From positions 620,001 to 684,000 of the forward strand of contig CAWFSJ010000005.1 of assembly GCA_963818505.1 (NCBI GenBank): a stretch of DNA of 64,000 bases. The letters run 5' to 3'. The DNA is from JADKAV01 sp963818505. GTDB taxonomy: Bacteria; Actinomycetota; Actinomycetes; S36-B12; UBA10799. The notes beneath the pieces were generated by a model. It made no database searches. It was not told the DNA's origin and worked only from the letters and a program-made list of their open reading frames with translations. Below are positions 26,760 through 35,119 of the stretch, in pieces. A program made the position numbers and the translations under genes. The first letter of the stretch is position 1; the number at the start of each line of letters is the position of its first letter.

Positions 26760-27769
26760 CACAGATCCTGCCCGTTGGCCAGTCCCCAACGAATGCTGCG
26801 CCTCATGCCCTCCACCAAGGAGTCGGACGGCTCGTAGCCCAGGTCCCGCTGCGCGCCAGCGACTGTGCACGCGATGTTCTTGTCCAACTCCCCGGCCACG
26901 TGGATCTCCTGTTGGTAGCGTCCACGTGACTGCAGCCATGCGTCGACCTTGTGAGCGACCCGCCCGGCCGCCGCAGGTAGCCGCATAGCCCCAGGTCGAA
27001 CCGTCAAACCTTCCTCCCAAGCGGCTGTGCGCACCGCATCCAGGATCTCGTTCATCGTGTACGGGCTGCGGTCGGCGATCCAGTACGTGTGCACCCCTTG
27101 CAGATCGCTGTTCGCCCCCTGCCACGCTGCACGCGCCAGGCAGTCCACGTCCACCATCGACCGACGGTTGCCCCCGTCGCCCACGAGCGGGAACTTGCCC
27201 GACCGAACGGTCTTGATGAAGCGTGCCTGCCGCTCGGGCTGGAATCTCCCGTAGAACCACGGCGGCCGTAGGACGATGCCCGGCACACCCGCCTGGCCCA
27301 AGACCCGACCAACGAGCACTTCGGCACGCATTTTTGACGCCCCGTATCCCAGGTAGGGGTCGAAGGGTTCGCTGTCACGGAACACCTCGTCCGGACCCGG
27401 GTTGGTGCCGATCGCGGAGTTGCTGGACAGGTGAACGAAACGGGTCAGACCAGCCGCCAGCGCGGCGTCCAGCACGTTGCTCGTGCCACCGACGTTGACG
27501 GTCTCGAAGTCGGACACTCGGCGCGGATGGATGACCCCGGCCGCGTGGACGACCCGGCACTGCTGCAATCCCGCGAACGCATCCACGACCTGCTCAGGGT
27601 CTGTAACGTCGGCCACGTGGACCTGGGCCGACGGCAGCACATCCAGGACAGCTGGCACGTCGGCGGGCGCGGCGACCAGGGCGCGCACATCCGCCACGCC
27701 CTCAGCGGCAAGCAGGTCCAGCAACGCCCGACCGAACCAACCGGCCGCACCGGTGACGACGAGTGTCAT
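26759..27769 (-). CDS. NAD-dependent epimerase/dehydratase (3-beta-HSD-like SDR)
   Basis: A 336-residue extended SDR similar in plan to its downstream neighbour: LVVTGAAGWFGRALLDLLA, VVHAAGVIHPRRVSDF, FVHLSSNSAIGTNPG, PYLGYGASKMRAEVLVG (YxxxK) and GIVLRPPWFYGRFQPERQ. The AGVIHP and RPPWFYG features are common in 3-beta-HSD-like reductases. It overlaps the stop of the GMC oxidoreductase by 4 bp. Two such reductases with a GMC enzyme suggest successive oxidation and reduction of one hydroxylated substrate. Confidence 0.8.
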   Translation of the reverse strand: MTLVVTGAAGWFGRALLDLLAAEGVADVRALVAAPADVPAVLDVLPSAQVHVADVTDPEQVVDAFAGLQQCRVVHAAGVIHPRRVSDFETVNVGGTSNVLDAALAAGLTRFVHLSSNSAIGTNPGPDEVFRDSEPFDPYLGYGASKMRAEVLVGRVLGQAGVPGIVLRPPWFYGRFQPERQARFIKTVRSGKFPLVGDGGNRRSMVDVDCLARAAWQGANSDLQGVHTYWIADRSPYTMNEILDAVRTAAWEEGLTVRPGAMRLPAAAGRVAHKVDAWLQSRGRYQQEIHVAGELDKNIACTVAGAQRDLGYEPSDSLVEGMRRSIRWGLANGQDL

Positions 27770-29196
27770 GCGAACTCCCGAGCGGGCGGGCTCTGGCCAC
27801 GCTCGCGCAGGAAGTGCTCGGCGTTGCGGATGGCAAGGGCCATCACCGTCCCCTGCGGATTGATGCCGGGCGCGCCGTTGACGATCGAGGCGTCGTTCAC
27901 CACAACCCCAGCGACCTCGTGGCTGGCACCGAACGAGTCGACCGCGCAGATCGCCTTGTCCTCACCCATCGGCACCGAGGAACACACGTGCACCGTCATG
28001 AGGTCGGCCGTGCGGCGGGTCATGCGCCTCACCTCGCCGGGGATCTGTTCAGGTCGGCTGATCGCACTCCCGCCGTGCACCGAGGCCACCACCTGATCGC
28101 TGCCCGCGGCGAGCAACACCAGAAGCAAACGGCCCATGGCCGAACGCAGGCGCGCGAAGTCGACCCCGGGCAGACCGAACGTGACCAGCGGATCCCGCTG
28201 GCCGGGTAACACACGCACCCGTCCTCGGCCAGAGCTGCGGATGGCCGCGTAGTAGATGCCCGCGCTGGCCCCGTAGCCAGCGACGTGGAGAACGCCGAGC
28301 TCGGTGGGCAGCAGCGCCAGCGCCAGAAGTGGAGCATCGGTGGCCGAACCCCCGATGGTCATGTCGGGGGCGAACTCCCGGACCTGGGTCACCGGGACAT
28401 CACGCGGGTCATTGGCGATGTCGTCGCTGAACGCCACCGCCTTGACAGTCGGGTGCATCGAGACCGTACGGCCGACATTGACCTTGATCCCGCTGCGCAG
28501 CAGCAGCGCCGCGGACTGGATGGCCCCACCGCAGACGAAGACCGTGTCGAAACCGACCCGCTCAACGCTGCCGTCCTCATTCTCGATCTGCGCGGCAACC
28601 GCCCTCCCGCCGCGGACCTCGAGCAGGCGAACGGCGGCACCACTTCTCACCTGTGCGCCGCCGGCACGAGCATGGCGCAAGTAGGTCAGGGACATCGACT
28701 GCCGTTCGCCGGTGTCGTGCCGGAACCAGCGCGGCACCTCCACGCTGTTCCACCCGAGTCGCGCGGCCCCCCTTGACAAGAATTGCGAGGCCGGTGGCGG
28801 TCCATCCGGGAAACCGCCCACGTGCAGGTTCGCCTCAATGGCCTCGCTGATCGGATCCATCACCTCGGGCGTCAGCCCCTGCACACGCCAACCCCGGGTC
28901 CAGCCGGACAGCAGAGCCGCACTCGGGCGGTGGTAAAGACCTGAGTTGATCTCCGTCGAGCCTCCGACGCATCGGCCTTCCGCATAGGTGATCGGCGGCA
29001 TTCCCAAGGCCAGCAGTTGACCACGGTTACGGTACTGCCCGCGCATCTGCGCCTGGCTGAATTGGGGCAGGGTCCCCGCGGCGACATCCGGGCCCTCCTC
29101 GACAACAAGCGTCTGAACACCGGCCGCGGCCAGAGTCGCCGCAGTCGTAGCCCCTCCCGCCCCCGATCCGACGATCAGGGCTTCCACATGCCTCAC
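27766..29196 (-). CDS. GMC family FAD-dependent oxidoreductase
   Basis: A 476-residue flavoprotein of the glucose-methanol-choline family. It has the FAD loop ALIVGSGAGGATTAATLA, the second GMC motif TYAEGRCVGGSTEINSGLYH, GFDTVFVCGGAIQSAALLL, and the C-terminal VVVNDASIVNGAPGINPQGT with the family end motif. It would oxidise an alcohol to an aldehyde or ketone. It overlaps the 114-residue protein upstream by 4 bp. Such small proteins often accompany GMC subunits. Cholesterol-oxidase-like, choline-like or polyol substrates cannot be told apart here. Confidence 0.88.
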   Translation of the reverse strand: MRHVEALIVGSGAGGATTAATLAAAGVQTLVVEEGPDVAAGTLPQFSQAQMRGQYRNRGQLLALGMPPITYAEGRCVGGSTEINSGLYHRPSAALLSGWTRGWRVQGLTPEVMDPISEAIEANLHVGGFPDGPPPASQFLSRGAARLGWNSVEVPRWFRHDTGERQSMSLTYLRHARAGGAQVRSGAAVRLLEVRGGRAVAAQIENEDGSVERVGFDTVFVCGGAIQSAALLLRSGIKVNVGRTVSMHPTVKAVAFSDDIANDPRDVPVTQVREFAPDMTIGGSATDAPLLALALLPTELGVLHVAGYGASAGIYYAAIRSSGRGRVRVLPGQRDPLVTFGLPGVDFARLRSAMGRLLLVLLAAGSDQVVASVHGGSAISRPEQIPGEVRRMTRRTADLMTVHVCSSVPMGEDKAICAVDSFGASHEVAGVVVNDASIVNGAPGINPQGTVMALAIRNAEHFLRERGQSPPAREFA

Positions 29197-29537
29197 GCCA
29201 TCGGCTCCAGCACCACAGGCGAGCCCGCCGGGTCGCGCTGGGCAGGGATGGAGGTCTGGGCGCTCACGGCGTCGAAGTAGGAGACGGCTGTGAGGCTCTC
29301 GATCATGCGGGCGTACTCGCCGAAGCCCGGTAGCTGCAGTAGCCCGCTGGTGAGTCTGGGAGGCAGTGGTGCGCTGACAGCTTCAAACACCGAGACGGCC
29401 TGTTTGAGCACCGAGGGCAGATCAGCGAGCCGATCAGCCACCTCAGCCTCAACCTGTGGCTGCACTTGACCGGCCCCGGGCATCCCCTGTAGCCATCGTG
29501 CCGCAATCCCGGTCGCCGTCCGCGGCTGCTTACCCAC
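29193..29537 (-). CDS. small protein coupled to the GMC oxidoreductase
   Basis: A 114-residue protein I do not recognise. It is mostly helical, with two Pro-bounded stretches (RLADLPSVLKQAVSVFEAVS and LPGFGEYARMIESLTAVSYF) and no membrane segment or signal. It is the first gene of the operon and overlaps the GMC gene by 4 bp. Its size and place recall the small subunit of GMC dehydrogenases such as gluconate 2-dehydrogenase subunit 3, but no clear motif proves it. Confidence 0.65.
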   Translation of the reverse strand: MGKQPRTATGIAARWLQGMPGAGQVQPQVEAEVADRLADLPSVLKQAVSVFEAVSAPLPPRLTSGLLQLPGFGEYARMIESLTAVSYFDAVSAQTSIPAQRDPAGSPVVLEPMA

Positions 29538-29580
29538 ACGCCCACACTAGACCTTGGTGCACCAGGCGCACCCCCGCGAC

Positions 29581-29629
29581 GGGCAAAGCAGGAATCCGGC
29601 AACTCATCGGCCGGAAACCAGCTTTGCCC
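29581..29629. repeat. inverted repeat in the divergent gap before fhaA
   Basis: GGGCAAAGC (29581-29589) and GCTTTGCCC (29621-29629) are perfect 9-bp arms with a 31-nt loop that itself contains CCGG arms. The flanks CGCGAC and CGCGA extend the symmetry loosely. It lies between the divergent GMC operon and fhaA in a 170-bp gap without genes, so it may be a regulator site or a structured leader. Confidence 0.4.
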
Positions 29630-29707
29630 CGCGACCCCCCACTGACCCGGGCGCGCTAATCACCTCCTGTGGGGCCCAACCACTACCCTGAAGACCGGAG
29701 GTACAGC

Positions 29708-30391
29708 GTGGGTTTGTTGGATCGGTTCGAACAGCGGGTTGACCGCGCGGTGAACGGTGCGTTCGCCAAGGCGTTCAAGTCCGAGTTGCAGCCCGTGGAG
29801 GTCGCTGCGGCCTTGCAGAACGAGATGGACTCCCGCGCGGCCGTGGTGTCGCGCGCACGCACCGTCGTGCCCAACGTCTACAACGTCCTGGTCAGCCAGG
29901 AGGACTACGACCGGCTCAGTGTGTACGACGAGACACTCGTGGCTGAATTCGCCGTGATGATCCGTGACTACGCCCAGCAGCAGCAGTACTCGTTCCTGGG
30001 CAGCGTGACCGTCTCGATGCAGGCCTCCCCCGAACGCCCCCAGGGAACCGTCGAGATCAGCAGCGAGGCGAAGGTCGATCACGATGTCGCACCGGCCTCG
30101 GGACCACCGGCAGGTTCAGCGCCCCGCTTGGAGACCCGCACGGGCACCTTCCAACTGAACCGCGCCGTCACCTTGATCGGCCGCGGGATCGACACCGACA
30201 TCAAGATCGACGACCCGGGGGTCTCCAGGCACCACGCCGAGATCCGTGTCAGTTCGGACGTGGTCCTGCGCGATCTCGGTTCGACCAACGGGACTTACGT
30301 AAACGGCATGCTTGTGGCTGAACAACCGCTGCGCGACGGCGCCGTGATCACTATCGGTTCGACCAATCTCACGTTCCGGAGCGCCCCATGA
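29708..30391 (+). CDS. fhaA: FhaA: DUF3662 and FHA domain protein
   Basis: A 227-residue protein. Residues 1-115 are the DUF3662 domain (GLLDRFEQRVDRAVNGAF, PVEVAAALQNEMD); residues 140-227 are an FHA domain with IGRGIDTDIKIDDPGVSRHH, LRDLGSTNGTYVNG, the phosphothreonine-binding loops. In mycobacteria FhaA binds phosphorylated MviN and is a PknB substrate that controls wall synthesis. GGAGG stands 7 nt before the GTG at 29708; the earlier in-frame start has no such site. It heads the fhaA-fhaB-pstP-rodA-pbpA-pknB cluster and overlaps fhaB by 4 bp. The linker between the two domains is short compared with the mycobacterial protein. Confidence 0.93.
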   Translation: MGLLDRFEQRVDRAVNGAFAKAFKSELQPVEVAAALQNEMDSRAAVVSRARTVVPNVYNVLVSQEDYDRLSVYDETLVAEFAVMIRDYAQQQQYSFLGSVTVSMQASPERPQGTVEISSEAKVDHDVAPASGPPAGSAPRLETRTGTFQLNRAVTLIGRGIDTDIKIDDPGVSRHHAEIRVSSDVVLRDLGSTNGTYVNGMLVAEQPLRDGAVITIGSTNLTFRSAP

Positions 30392-30861
30392 GCGAGTTGG
30401 TCCTCACCCTCCTGCGCTGGGGGATCCTGATCGCCCTGTGGATGTTCGTCATGTTCACCCTGGGCGCTCTGCGCCGCGATCTGGAAGCCCCGCCGGAAGG
30501 CACCGCCGCACTTCCGCCTCGACCTCGCACCGAACCGCAACCCAAACGAACCCCACGTGCTTCGCGCAAGCGGGCCAACAATCTGGTCGTGACCAGCGGC
30601 GCCCTGTCCGGCACCGTGATCCCACTGGGCAGCGCACCTATCACGATCGGTCGGGCTCCGGACTCGACATTGGTGGTCGAGGACGAATACGCCTCTGCGC
30701 GCCACGCCCGGCTCTTCCAGCACGAAGGGCAATGGGTGGCCGAGGATCTCGGTTCGACCAACGGAACATGGATCGGTAAGACCCGGCTCACAGCTCCCAC
30801 GGTCTTGCAGATGGGGCAGTCACTGAGGGTGGGCCAGACCGTTCTCGAGTTGCGGAAGTAG
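30388..30861 (+). CDS. fhaB: FhaB/FipA: membrane-anchored FHA domain protein
   Basis: A 157-residue protein with one N-terminal membrane helix (LRWGILIALWMFVMFTLGAL), a basic Pro-rich linker (PPRPRTEPQPKRTPRASRK) and a C-terminal FHA domain with ITIGRAPDSTLVVEDEYASA, RHARLF and EDLGSTNGTWIG. In mycobacteria it helps FtsZ-FtsQ division and is phosphorylated by PknA/PknB. It overlaps fhaA by 4 bp and ends 3 bp before pstP. Confidence 0.93.
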   Translation: MSELVLTLLRWGILIALWMFVMFTLGALRRDLEAPPEGTAALPPRPRTEPQPKRTPRASRKRANNLVVTSGALSGTVIPLGSAPITIGRAPDSTLVVEDEYASARHARLFQHEGQWVAEDLGSTNGTWIGKTRLTAPTVLQMGQSLRVGQTVLELRK

Positions 30862-30864
30862 CCC

Positions 30865-32124
30865 ATGCCTCTGGTCTTCCGCTACGCCGCGCGCAGCGAT
30901 GTCGGGCTGGTCCGCAAAGGTAACGAGGACTCTGGCTACGCCTCCGACAACCTGCTGATCGTCGCAGACGGGATGGGCGGGCATGTCGCCGGCGAAATGG
31001 CCAGTGCCACCGTCACCGCGATCCTTGCGGGGCTGCCGATCGCCGACAGCGAGGACGTCCTGACGCAACTCGCCGATGCCGTGGACGAGGCGCAGCTCGA
31101 GATGCGCCACATCATCGCCGAGCAGCCCGACTTCCAGGGGATGGGCACGACCGTGACCGTCGTCTGCTGGCAGGGCGACCGCGCTTCCATCGCCCACGTC
31201 GGGGACTCCAGGGCCTACATGCTGCGTGACGGGCAACTGCTGCGGCTCACGAAGGACCACACCTACGTGCAGACGCTGGTGGACGCAGGACAGATCACCG
31301 AGGAGGAAGCCGCCACCCACCGCCGGCGCAACCTTCTGATCCGTGCGATCGATGGGATCAACACCGTCGAACCGGACTTGAGCATCCGCGAGGTCCACGC
31401 CGGCGACCGGATCATGCTGTGCAGCGACGGCCTGTCCGGAGTACTCAGGGACGCCGAACTGGGCGAGCTGCTGAGCCGTAACGACCCACCGGGTGCGGTG
31501 ACTGCACTGGTCGAGGCGGCCATCGAGCGCGGCGCCCCCGACAACGTCACGTGCGTGGTGGCCGACGTGGCCCAGGTTGAGGAAGTGCCCGGCGGCAACC
31601 GACCGGTCGTCGTCGGAGCGGCGGCAGAACCGCGCACACGCTCCCGGCTACCCGGCGTGGACTTCCCCCAGGACGCGCAGTTGGACCCGTCCCCGGTCGC
31701 CGCCGCGGTGAGTGAGACACCTCAGGCTCCCCGGAGGAAACGCCGCTGGTGGATCGCAGCGGTGGTCGTTCTGGCCCTGATCCTCGGCCTTTTGGGGATG
31801 TCCTTGATGTGGATCTCCAACCAGTACTACGTGGGCGCCAAGGACGGTTTTGTCACCGTCTATCAAGGCATCCCGCAGACCGTCGGTCCCGTATCGCTGT
31901 CGCAGGTCGTGGAGACCACGCCCATCCCCAGCGTGCAACTGCCGACCTATGCCCAAGAACTGGTAAACGCCACGATCGCGGCCTCCAACCGGACCGACGC
32001 GGACCGCATCGTCGCGATCCTCAACGAACAGGCAGCCACCTGCCGGACCAAGCCGAAGACCGAGGGCTGCCCTGGAGCGACGACCACCCCTAACCCCACG
32101 CCGAGCCCGACGGTGACGCCATGA
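30865..32124 (+). CDS. pstP: PP2C serine/threonine phosphatase
   Basis: A 419-residue phosphatase. The catalytic domain (1-240) shows SDVGLVRKGNEDS, VADGMGGHVAGEMAS, GMGTTVTVVC, VGDSRAYMLRDG and APDNVTCVVAD, the metal-binding motifs of PP2C. A single helix (about 292-312, WWIAAVVVLALILGLLGMSL) anchors it, followed by an outer domain of about 80 residues and a Pro/Thr tail. It reverses PknB phosphorylation. ATG at 30865, 3 bp after fhaB. Confidence 0.95.
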   Translation: MPLVFRYAARSDVGLVRKGNEDSGYASDNLLIVADGMGGHVAGEMASATVTAILAGLPIADSEDVLTQLADAVDEAQLEMRHIIAEQPDFQGMGTTVTVVCWQGDRASIAHVGDSRAYMLRDGQLLRLTKDHTYVQTLVDAGQITEEEAATHRRRNLLIRAIDGINTVEPDLSIREVHAGDRIMLCSDGLSGVLRDAELGELLSRNDPPGAVTALVEAAIERGAPDNVTCVVADVAQVEEVPGGNRPVVVGAAAEPRTRSRLPGVDFPQDAQLDPSPVAAAVSETPQAPRRKRRWWIAAVVVLALILGLLGMSLMWISNQYYVGAKDGFVTVYQGIPQTVGPVSLSQVVETTPIPSVQLPTYAQELVNATIAASNRTDADRIVAILNEQAATCRTKPKTEGCPGATTTPNPTPSPTVTP

Positions 32125-32132
32125 GCCGGCGA

Positions 32133-32243
32133 CTGTCGCGTTGTTACGGGTCGACTGCTGCGCCTGTCGCGTTGTTACCAATTCCGGGGCCGAGCACCAG
32201 CAACAACGCAACGATCGACCTCCCGCGACTGCAACAACGCAAC
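32133..32243. repeat. paired direct and inverted repeats between pstP and rodA
   Basis: CTGTCGCGTTGTTAC occurs twice on the plus strand (32133-32147 and 32164-32178), exactly 31 bp apart. CAACAACGCAAC, close to its reverse complement, occurs twice (32201-32212 and 32232-32243), also exactly 31 bp apart. The four copies can form nested hairpins. They fill the 163-bp gap before rodA, the only sizeable gap in this operon, where an attenuator or internal promoter could lie. Confidence 0.6.
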
Positions 32244-32287
32244 AACCCGTCGCGCCTAGAGGCGAGCTGCGAACCTTGGGGCGGCGA

Positions 32288-33661
32288 ATGAAACCCCGCC
32301 GTACGGAGTTGGGCCTGCTGCTGGTTGCTTGGGCGATCGGAGCGGTTTGCTACGCCACTGTCGACCTCGCCACACTCGGTGAACTTCCGGTCAATACGGT
32401 CGCCCTGCTTCTCGGCAGCGCAGCGATCCTGCTCATCGGTCACATCGTCATACGGCGTCTGGCCCCGCACGCGGACCCCGTGCTGTACCCGGTCGCGGCC
32501 ATGATCAACCTGATGGGCCTGGTCATGATCCATCGCCTGGACATCGCCGAGCGGCTGCGCGCCGAGGCCAACGGCACCAAGGCACCCTCCTCTGACGCCG
32601 TCGCACAGGCCACCTGGGTGCTTGTCGCGCTTGCGCTGTTCACCCTGGTTCTGTTCTTCGTGGCCGACCACCGAAAGTTGCAGAGGTACACGTTCACGAG
32701 TCTTGTGGCCGGTGTGGTCCTGCTGCTACTGCCGCTGCTGCCGATCGTCGGGACCAGCATCAACGGCGCCCGGCTGTGGATCCGACTGGGGCCGCTGTCT
32801 TTCCAGCCCTCGGAGTTGGCGAAAGTCGCGCTCACCATCTTCTTCGCCGGGTATCTGGTCCGCAAACGCGAGGCGCTGGCCACGGTTCGGCGCAAGTTCC
32901 TGGGCCTGGGTTTCCCCCGAGGCAGGGACTTCGGGCCACTGCTGGTCGCATGGCTGCTCGCCCTGGGCGTCCTGGCTTTCGAGCGGGACCTGGGTACGGC
33001 CCTGATGTTCTTCGGGGTCTTCGTGATCCTTCTCTACGTCTCAACGCAGCGACGCAGTTGGCTCATCATCGGTGCTGTGCTTTTCGCGCTGGCCGCTGTC
33101 TTGGGTTACTTGGCCTTCGGGCACGTCCGGCTGCGGGTTCTGATCTGGCTGGACCCCTGGACCTATGCCAACGACCAGGGGTACCAACTGGTCCAAGCCC
33201 TGTTCGGCCTGGCCAGCGGCGGACTGTTCGGGACAGGACTGGGCCAGGGGTACCCGCTGTTCATCCCATTCGCCAAGACCGACTTCATCTCCGCGGCCCT
33301 CGGCGAAGAACTGGGCCTGGCCGGGATGATGGCCCTGATCATGCTCTTCGCGATCCTTGTGGAGCGCGGCCTGCGCACCGGGATCGCGTGCCGCGACCCG
33401 TTCGGGGCGCTTCTGGCAGTGGGCCTGTCCAGCGTCTTTGCGCTGCAGGTGTTCGTCACCATCGGCGGTGTCACCCGCTTGATCCCCTTGACCGGTCTGA
33501 CCACACCGTTCTTGTCCTACGGCGGCTCCGCGCTGGTCGTGAACTGGATGATGGTGGCTCTGCTGCTGCGGATCAGCGACCGCAACCGCCGCCCGGCGAT
33601 GATCGCCCAGAGTGCCGATGAGGCGCTGACCCAGATGATCAGGGTGGGGATCGACCGATGA
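32288..33661 (+). CDS. rodA: SEDS peptidoglycan glycosyltransferase, FtsW/RodA family
   Basis: A 457-residue membrane protein with at least ten helices. SEDS signatures include INGARLWIRLGPLSFQPSE, FERDLGTALMFFGVFV, LFGTGLGQGYP and PFAKTDFISAALGEELG, and LTGLTTPFLSYGGSALV. It polymerises lipid II together with its partner PBP, with which it overlaps by 4 bp. I chose the ATG at 32288; the open frame upstream runs through the repeat-rich gap and codes nothing recognisable. Confidence 0.94.
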   Translation: MKPRRTELGLLLVAWAIGAVCYATVDLATLGELPVNTVALLLGSAAILLIGHIVIRRLAPHADPVLYPVAAMINLMGLVMIHRLDIAERLRAEANGTKAPSSDAVAQATWVLVALALFTLVLFFVADHRKLQRYTFTSLVAGVVLLLLPLLPIVGTSINGARLWIRLGPLSFQPSELAKVALTIFFAGYLVRKREALATVRRKFLGLGFPRGRDFGPLLVAWLLALGVLAFERDLGTALMFFGVFVILLYVSTQRRSWLIIGAVLFALAAVLGYLAFGHVRLRVLIWLDPWTYANDQGYQLVQALFGLASGGLFGTGLGQGYPLFIPFAKTDFISAALGEELGLAGMMALIMLFAILVERGLRTGIACRDPFGALLAVGLSSVFALQVFVTIGGVTRLIPLTGLTTPFLSYGGSALVVNWMMVALLLRISDRNRRPAMIAQSADEALTQMIRVGIDR

Positions 33662-35100
33662 TCCGTGCAATCCGCCGACTCGGACTGGTCTTCGGGATCC
33701 TGGCCATCGCCCTGGTCGTGAACCTGACGTTCCAGCAGTTCCTTCTGGCTCCCAGCATCAACGCCCAGCCCGGCAACCAGCGCACAGTGCTGGCCGAGTA
33801 CGAACGCGAGCGCGGGCCGATCCTGGTGGGGACCAAACCCGTTGCCCGCTCTCAGCCGACGCCCAAGCAGACCTTCAAGTTCCTGCGCACCTACACAGAC
33901 GGCGTTCTGTACGCGCCCGCAACCGGCTTCTACTCCTCGTTGTACGGCTCGACCGGTCTGGAACGCACCGAGAACGAAATACTGTCCGGCAACGATTCAC
34001 GGCTGTTCGTGGACCGTATCGAGCAGTTGATCGCTGGGCGGGTGCCCGAGGGCGGTGCCGTACAGACGACGCTGCTCGCATCGGCACAGAAGGCCGCCGC
34101 TTCCGGGCTGGGTTCACAGATCGGGTCGGTCACGGCGATCGACCCCAGGACCGGTGCGATCCTGGCCTTGGTCCAGTCGCCGAGCTTCGACCCGAACGGG
34201 CTGTCGACCCACGACGCCGCTGCCGCGCAGGACTACTTCGAGCAGTTGGAGGCCGACCCGAACAAGCCGCTGCTCAACAGGCCGCTGGTCCAGACGGTCC
34301 CACCGGGTTCGACGTTCAAACTTGTCACCGCCGCGGCTGCCCTGGACGCCGGGTTCGAGCCGGAGTCGGTCCTGCCCGGCCCTGCTTCCTACCCGCTGCC
34401 GGGCTCGAGCAAGTCCTTGGCGAACTGGTCCGGGGCACCGTGCGGGCCCAATGACCAGACGACGCTGGCCAATGCCTTGGCGATCTCCTGCAACAGCGCA
34501 TTCGCCTACTTGGGCAACGAACTCGGCGACGACGCGCTGCGCGCCCAAGCTGAGAAGTTCGGTTTCGAGAGCTCCTTCGACGTGCCGATGACCGCGGCCA
34601 CCTCCCGGTTCCCTGAGAACCCCGACGACGCCCAGACGGCCATGAGCGCCATCGGTCAGTTCGACGTGCGGGCCACGTCGCTGCAGATGGCGATGGTGAC
34701 CGCCTCGATCGCCAACCAGGGCGTGACGATGTACCCGTACTTGGTCAACCAGATCCTGGCCCCCGACCTGACCGTGTTGTCCAACACCTCCCCGCGACAG
34801 TTCCAGCGGGCCATGACCGACGAGAACGCGGCGCAGTTGATGGCCATGATGGTCCAGGTCGTTAACTCCGGGACCGGCTCCAATGCCCGCATCCCCGGCG
34901 TGAACGTGGCCGGCAAGACCGGAACCGCGGAAACCGGTGGCGGCAGGCCGAACATCGCCTGGTTCGTCGCCTCGGCCCCGGCCGAGAACCCGCAGGTCGC
35001 CGTGGCAGTCGCCGTGGAGAACGCCGGCCAGCCAGAGGTCAGTGGTAACGCGATCGCGGCCCCGATCGCCCGTGCAGTGATCGAAGCGGTGCTTCAATGA
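33658..35100 (+). CDS. pbpA: penicillin-binding protein, class B transpeptidase
   Basis: A 480-residue protein with an N-terminal membrane anchor (LGLVFGILAIALVVNLTF), a dimerisation domain and the transpeptidase: PPGSTFKLVTA holds SxxK, SCNSAFAYLG holds SxN, and VAGKTGTAE holds KTG. It cross-links peptidoglycan with the coupled SEDS protein. The order rodA-pbpA-pknB is that of other actinobacteria, except that no pknA lies between pbpA and pknB. Confidence 0.95.
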   Translation: MIRAIRRLGLVFGILAIALVVNLTFQQFLLAPSINAQPGNQRTVLAEYERERGPILVGTKPVARSQPTPKQTFKFLRTYTDGVLYAPATGFYSSLYGSTGLERTENEILSGNDSRLFVDRIEQLIAGRVPEGGAVQTTLLASAQKAAASGLGSQIGSVTAIDPRTGAILALVQSPSFDPNGLSTHDAAAAQDYFEQLEADPNKPLLNRPLVQTVPPGSTFKLVTAAAALDAGFEPESVLPGPASYPLPGSSKSLANWSGAPCGPNDQTTLANALAISCNSAFAYLGNELGDDALRAQAEKFGFESSFDVPMTAATSRFPENPDDAQTAMSAIGQFDVRATSLQMAMVTASIANQGVTMYPYLVNQILAPDLTVLSNTSPRQFQRAMTDENAAQLMAMMVQVVNSGTGSNARIPGVNVAGKTGTAETGGGRPNIAWFVASAPAENPQVAVAVAVENAGQPEVSGNAIAAPIARAVIEAVLQ

Positions 35101-35119
35101 ACAATCCCAGGAGGATCCA

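Noticed and set aside
1..29500. Whole glycan region as a recently gained genomic island
   Set aside because: No integrase, tRNA attachment site, insertion sequence or clear change in codon use is seen, and glf/glfT2/wzm/wzt are typical chromosomal wall genes.
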